64,000 bases of DNA from Pandoraea nosoerga. Its GTDB lineage: Bacteria > Pseudomonadota > Gammaproteobacteria > Burkholderiales > Burkholderiaceae. Shown piece by piece: positions 60,738-64,000 of this stretch. Both the position numbers and the translations under genes were made by a program. The notes under the pieces are model-generated. The model was not told where the DNA came from. It did not search any database and saw nothing but the letters and a program-made list of their open reading frames with translations. The stretch lies in NCBI RefSeq assembly GCF_902459585.1, contig NZ_CABPSC010000008.1, forward strand, positions 157,792 to 221,791, in the 5' to 3' direction. Each line of letters begins with the position of its first letter. Within the stretch, counting starts at the first letter, position 1.

Positions 60738-63599
60738 ATGAGTTTGATGGAACAATTCCAAGCGAACTCGTACCTCTTCGGCGGCAATGCCCCCTACGTC
60801 GAAGAACTGTACGAATCGTATCTTGATAATCCGGCGTCCGTGCCGGACAACTGGCGTCAGTACTTCGACGCACTGCAAAACGTCCCCGCTGTTGATGGTT
60901 CCAACGCCAACGACGTGGCTCACGCCCCGATCGTCGAGTCGTTCGCCCAGCGCGCCAAGGCCAATGCCTTCGTGTCGCGCGCCGGCGCCTCCGATCTGGC
61001 CGTGGCCCGCAAGCAGGTGCACGTGCAGTCGCTCGTTGCCGCTTACCGCTTCCTCGGCGCCCGCTGGGCCAACCTGGACCCGCTCAAGCGCCAGGAACGT
61101 CCGGCCATCCCCGAGCTGGAACCCGCTTTCTACGACCTGACCGAAGCCGACATGGACAGCGTGTACTCGGCAGAGAACACGTATTTCGGCTTTGAGCAAG
61201 CCAGCCTGCGCGATCTGCTCAAGGCGCTGCGCGACACGTACTGCGGCTCGATCGGCGCCGAGTACATGTACATCAGCGATCCGGTGCAAAAGCGCTGGTG
61301 GCAGGAGCGTCTGGAGAAGGTGCGCGCTACGCCCAACTTCAGCGCAGAGAAGAAGAAACACATCCTCGAACGCCTGACGGCCGCCGAAGGCCTCGAGCGT
61401 TATCTGCACACCAAGTTCGTCGGCCAGAAGCGCTTCTCGCTCGAAGGCGGCGAGTCGTTCATCGTGGCGATGGACGAGCTCGTCCATCACGCCGGTGCGA
61501 AGGGCGTGCAGGAAATCGTGATCGGCATGGCCCACCGCGGCCGTCTGAACGTGCTGGTCAACACCCTCGGCAAGATGCCATCGGACCTGTTTGCCGAATT
61601 TGAAGGCAAGCACGTGGACGACCTGCCGGCAGGCGACGTGAAGTACCACAAGGGCTTCTCGAGCGACGTCTCGACGAGCGGCGGCCCGGTCCACCTGTCG
61701 TTGGCGTTCAACCCGTCGCACCTCGAAATCGTGAACCCGGTGGTCGAAGGCTCGGCCAAGGCCCGTATGGACCGTCGCGGCGAAGCCGACGCGGCCAGCG
61801 TGCTGCCGGTGCAAGTCCACGGCGACGCGGCCTTCGCAGGCCAGGGTGTCGTGATGGAAACGCTGAACCTCGCGCAAACGCGCGGTTACGGCACGCACGG
61901 CACGGTACACATCGTCATCAACAACCAGATCGGCTTCACCACGTCGGACCCGCGCGACGCCCGTTCGACGACGTACTGCTCGGACGTGGTCAAGATGATC
62001 GAAGCGCCGGTGCTGCACGTGAACGGCGACGATCCGGAAGCGGTCGTGCTGGCCATGCAGCTGGCCCTGGATTTCCGTCAGGAATTCAAGAAGGACGCCG
62101 TCGTGGACATCGTTTGCTACCGCAAGCTGGGCCACAACGAGCAGGACACCCCGGCGGTCACGCAGCCGCTGATGTACAAGAAGATCGCGCAACACCCGGG
62201 CACGCGCGCGCTGTACGCCGAGAAGCTGGTCACGCAAGGCGTGATCACGGCCGAAGAGGGCGACGGTTTCGTGAAGGCCTATCGCCAGGCCATGGACGAA
62301 GGCCATCACACCATCGACCCGGTGCTCTCGAACTACAAGAGCAAGTACGCGGTCGACTGGGTGCCGTTCCTGAACAAGAAGTGGACGGACGCCGCCGATA
62401 CGGCCGTGCCGCTGAACGAACTCAAGCGCCTGGCCGAGCGTATCACCACGATTCCGGCCAACTTCAAGGTTCACCCGCTCGTCGAGAAGGTCATCAAGGA
62501 CCGTGAAAAGATGGGCAAGGGCGAGCAGCCGCTCGACTGGGGCATGGGCGAGCACCTGGCGTTCGCGTCGCTGGTCTCGTCGGGCTTCGCCGTGCGCCTG
62601 ACCGGTCAGGACTCGGGCCGTGGCACGTTCACGCACCGCCACGCCGTGCTGCACGACCAGAACCGCGAGCGCTGGAACGACGGCACCTACGTGCCGCTGC
62701 AACACGTGGCCGACGGTCAGGCGAGCTTCACGGTGATCGACTCGGTGCTCTCGGAAGAAGCCGTGCTGGGCTTCGAGTACGGTTACTCGACCGCCGAGCC
62801 GAACACGATGGTGCTGTGGGAAGGGCAATTCGGCGACTTCGCCAACGGTGCGCAGGTCGTGATCGACCAGTTCATCTCGAGCGGTGAAGTGAAGTGGGGC
62901 CGCGTCTCGGGCCTCACGATGCTGCTGCCGCACGGCTACGAAGGCCAGGGTCCGGAGCACTCGTCGGCACGTATCGAGCGCTATCTGCAACTGTGCGCCG
63001 ATACCAACATGCAAGTGGTCCAGCCGACCACGCCGGCACAGATCTTCCACCTGCTGCGCCGTCAGATGATCCGCCAGCTGCGCAAGCCGCTGATCGTGTT
63101 CACGCCGAAGTCGCTGCTGCGCCACAAGGAAGCCGTGAGCGAGCTGACGGAACTGTCCAAGGGCAGCTTCCTGACGGTCATCGGCGAGACCGACGCTTCG
63201 ATCGACGCGAAGAAGGTCAAGCGCGTGATCGTCTGCTCGGGCCGCCTGTACTACGACCTGGTCGCCCGTCGTCGCGAAGAGAAGTCGAACGACGTCGCGA
63301 TCATTCGCGTGGAACAGCTCTACCCGTTCCCGCACAAAGCGTTCGAGAGCGAGCTGAAGAAGTACGAAAACCTCACCGAAGTGGTGTGGGCCCAGGACGA
63401 GCCGCAAAACCAGGGTCCGTGGTTCTACATCGAACACCACCTGATCGAGAGCATGAGCGCCGGTCAGAAGCTGGCTTACGCGGGTCGCGCGGCTTCGGCC
63501 TCGCCTGCCGTGGGCTACTACGCCAAGCACTACGAACAACTCAAGCAGTTGCTCGATACGGCTTTCGGTCGCCTCAAGGGCGCGACCGTGGTGCAGTAA
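60738..63599 (+). CDS. sucA: 2-oxoglutarate dehydrogenase E1 component
   Basis: The 953-residue thiamin-diphosphate enzyme has the N-terminal E2-binding segment (SYLFGGNAPYVEELYESYLD), EGGESFIVAMDELVHHAGAKGV, IGMAHRGRLNVLVNTLGK, KYHKGFSSDV, the TPP/Mg motif region (NNQIGFTT, YCSDVVKMIEAPVLHVNGDDPEAV, RKLGHNEQDTP), and the C-domain SGFAVRLTGQDSGRGTFTHRHAV, EEAVLGFEYGYS. It decarboxylates 2-oxoglutarate in the TCA cycle. sucB starts 90 bp downstream. The leader hairpins suggest translational control. Confidence 0.98.
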   Translation: MSLMEQFQANSYLFGGNAPYVEELYESYLDNPASVPDNWRQYFDALQNVPAVDGSNANDVAHAPIVESFAQRAKANAFVSRAGASDLAVARKQVHVQSLVAAYRFLGARWANLDPLKRQERPAIPELEPAFYDLTEADMDSVYSAENTYFGFEQASLRDLLKALRDTYCGSIGAEYMYISDPVQKRWWQERLEKVRATPNFSAEKKKHILERLTAAEGLERYLHTKFVGQKRFSLEGGESFIVAMDELVHHAGAKGVQEIVIGMAHRGRLNVLVNTLGKMPSDLFAEFEGKHVDDLPAGDVKYHKGFSSDVSTSGGPVHLSLAFNPSHLEIVNPVVEGSAKARMDRRGEADAASVLPVQVHGDAAFAGQGVVMETLNLAQTRGYGTHGTVHIVINNQIGFTTSDPRDARSTTYCSDVVKMIEAPVLHVNGDDPEAVVLAMQLALDFRQEFKKDAVVDIVCYRKLGHNEQDTPAVTQPLMYKKIAQHPGTRALYAEKLVTQGVITAEEGDGFVKAYRQAMDEGHHTIDPVLSNYKSKYAVDWVPFLNKKWTDAADTAVPLNELKRLAERITTIPANFKVHPLVEKVIKDREKMGKGEQPLDWGMGEHLAFASLVSSGFAVRLTGQDSGRGTFTHRHAVLHDQNRERWNDGTYVPLQHVADGQASFTVIDSVLSEEAVLGFEYGYSTAEPNTMVLWEGQFGDFANGAQVVIDQFISSGEVKWGRVSGLTMLLPHGYEGQGPEHSSARIERYLQLCADTNMQVVQPTTPAQIFHLLRRQMIRQLRKPLIVFTPKSLLRHKEAVSELTELSKGSFLTVIGETDASIDAKKVKRVIVCSGRLYYDLVARRREEKSNDVAIIRVEQLYPFPHKAFESELKKYENLTEVVWAQDEPQNQGPWFYIEHHLIESMSAGQKLAYAGRAASASPAVGYYAKHYEQLKQLLDTAFGRLKGATVVQ

Positions 63600-63689
63600 G
63601 CGGTTAGGTCCTACAGCGGTCGTCCTCCCCCCAGGGACGGCCGCTGCCGTATTTCCGAATTGAACGTCTATCGAATCCAGGATCCAGAA

Positions 63690-64000
63690 ATGGCCATTGT
63701 TGAAGTCAAAGTCCCCCAGTTTTCCGAGTCGGTTTCCGAAGGCACGCTGCTCGACTGGAAGAAGAAAGTCGGTGAAGCCTTTGCCCAGGACGAAACCGTG
63801 ATCGAAGTCGAGACCGACAAGGTCGTGCTCGAAGTACCGGCGCCCGCCGCCGGCGTGCTCGTCGAAGTGAGCGCCTCGGCCGGCGACACCGTGACGTCCG
63901 AACAAGTCATCGCCAAGATCGACACCGAAGCCAAGGCAGGCGCTGCTGCGCCGGTCGCCGCCAAGCCGGCCGAAGCCGCTGCGCCGGCCGCCGCCGCGCC
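63690..64000 (+). CDS. sucB: Dihydrolipoamide succinyltransferase (2-oxoglutarate dehydrogenase E2), 3' part outside window
   Basis: The first 103 residues are visible. They start MAIVEVKVPQFSESVSEG and form the lipoyl domain with the lipoylated Lys in ETDKVVLEV (about residue 44), followed by the Ala/Pro-rich flexible linker at the window edge. It transfers succinyl groups from SucA to CoA. It is in the sucA operon; lpdA is expected to follow beyond the window. Confidence 0.95.
   Translation, partial: MAIVEVKVPQFSESVSEGTLLDWKKKVGEAFAQDETVIEVETDKVVLEVPAPAAGVLVEVSASAGDTVTSEQVIAKIDTEAKAGAAAPVAAKPAEAAAPAAAA

Overview
The window is about 65% GC and reads as a chromosomal segment of a betaproteobacterium of the Burkholderiaceae; Pandoraea or a close relative fits best. 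The grounds are the gene order (scoAB/bdhA, relA, tRNA-Val, thrS-infC-rpmI-rplT-pheST-ihfA-merR, cysJI next to sucAB), the protein sequences and the codon bias. This assignment is inference, because no search was run. Most of the window is core genome. No insertion sequence, prophage, integrase or CRISPR array is visible.

Layout. 0-4.6 kb: a truncated PAS regulator, the ketone-body module scoA-scoB facing bdhA, an alpha/beta hydrolase and a RidA protein. 4.6-15.3 kb: relA, tRNA-Val(GAC), then the translation block thrS-infC-rpmI-rplT-pheS-pheT-ihfA-merR. A short Thr-containing leader peptide and a terminator/antiterminator precede thrS. 15.3-28.5 kb: a signalling-rich stretch with four c-di-GMP enzymes, rubredoxin, small hypothetical proteins, a TMEM175-type channel and a flavin reductase. 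29-31.3 kb: a glutathione S-transferase, an OsmC-like protein and an IclR regulator. 31.5-38.7 kb: one operon joining a spermidine/putrescine-type ABC importer to a three-subunit flavin/iron-sulfur dehydrogenase, divergent from the IclR gene. 38.8-43.8 kb: a YoaK-family membrane protein, a fifth diguanylate cyclase, several small secreted proteins, a low-GC patch, a candidate small RNA and tRNA-Pro(GGG). 44-54 kb: an acyl-CoA ligase, a TauE permease, gshA, azlCD, a class A penicillin-binding protein, a LysE exporter and a TPR protein. 54.3-64 kb: a chemoreceptor, a lipoprotein, cysJI, and sucA with the start of sucB.

How genes work together. ScoAB and BdhA connect 3-hydroxybutyrate to acetoacetyl-CoA, consistent with polyhydroxybutyrate or ketone-body use. 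RelA, the aminoacyl-tRNA synthetases, IF3, L35/L20 and IHF form a growth-rate-responsive translation group. CysJI supplies sulfide, which feeds cysteine and then GshA, while OsmC and the glutathione transferase belong to thiol/redox defence. The IclR-controlled operon probably imports and oxidises an amino-acid-like or opine-like compound.

Most notable non-coding signals: (1) the thrS attenuator; (2) two LexA boxes with perfect CTGT-N8-ACAG cores upstream of two unrelated small genes of unknown function; (3) a 17-bp element present twice (15/17 identical) between the IclR gene and its operon; (4) a three-hairpin candidate sRNA with C-rich loops; (5) many unrelated 9-12 bp tandem repeats placed between genes, several touching a stop codon.
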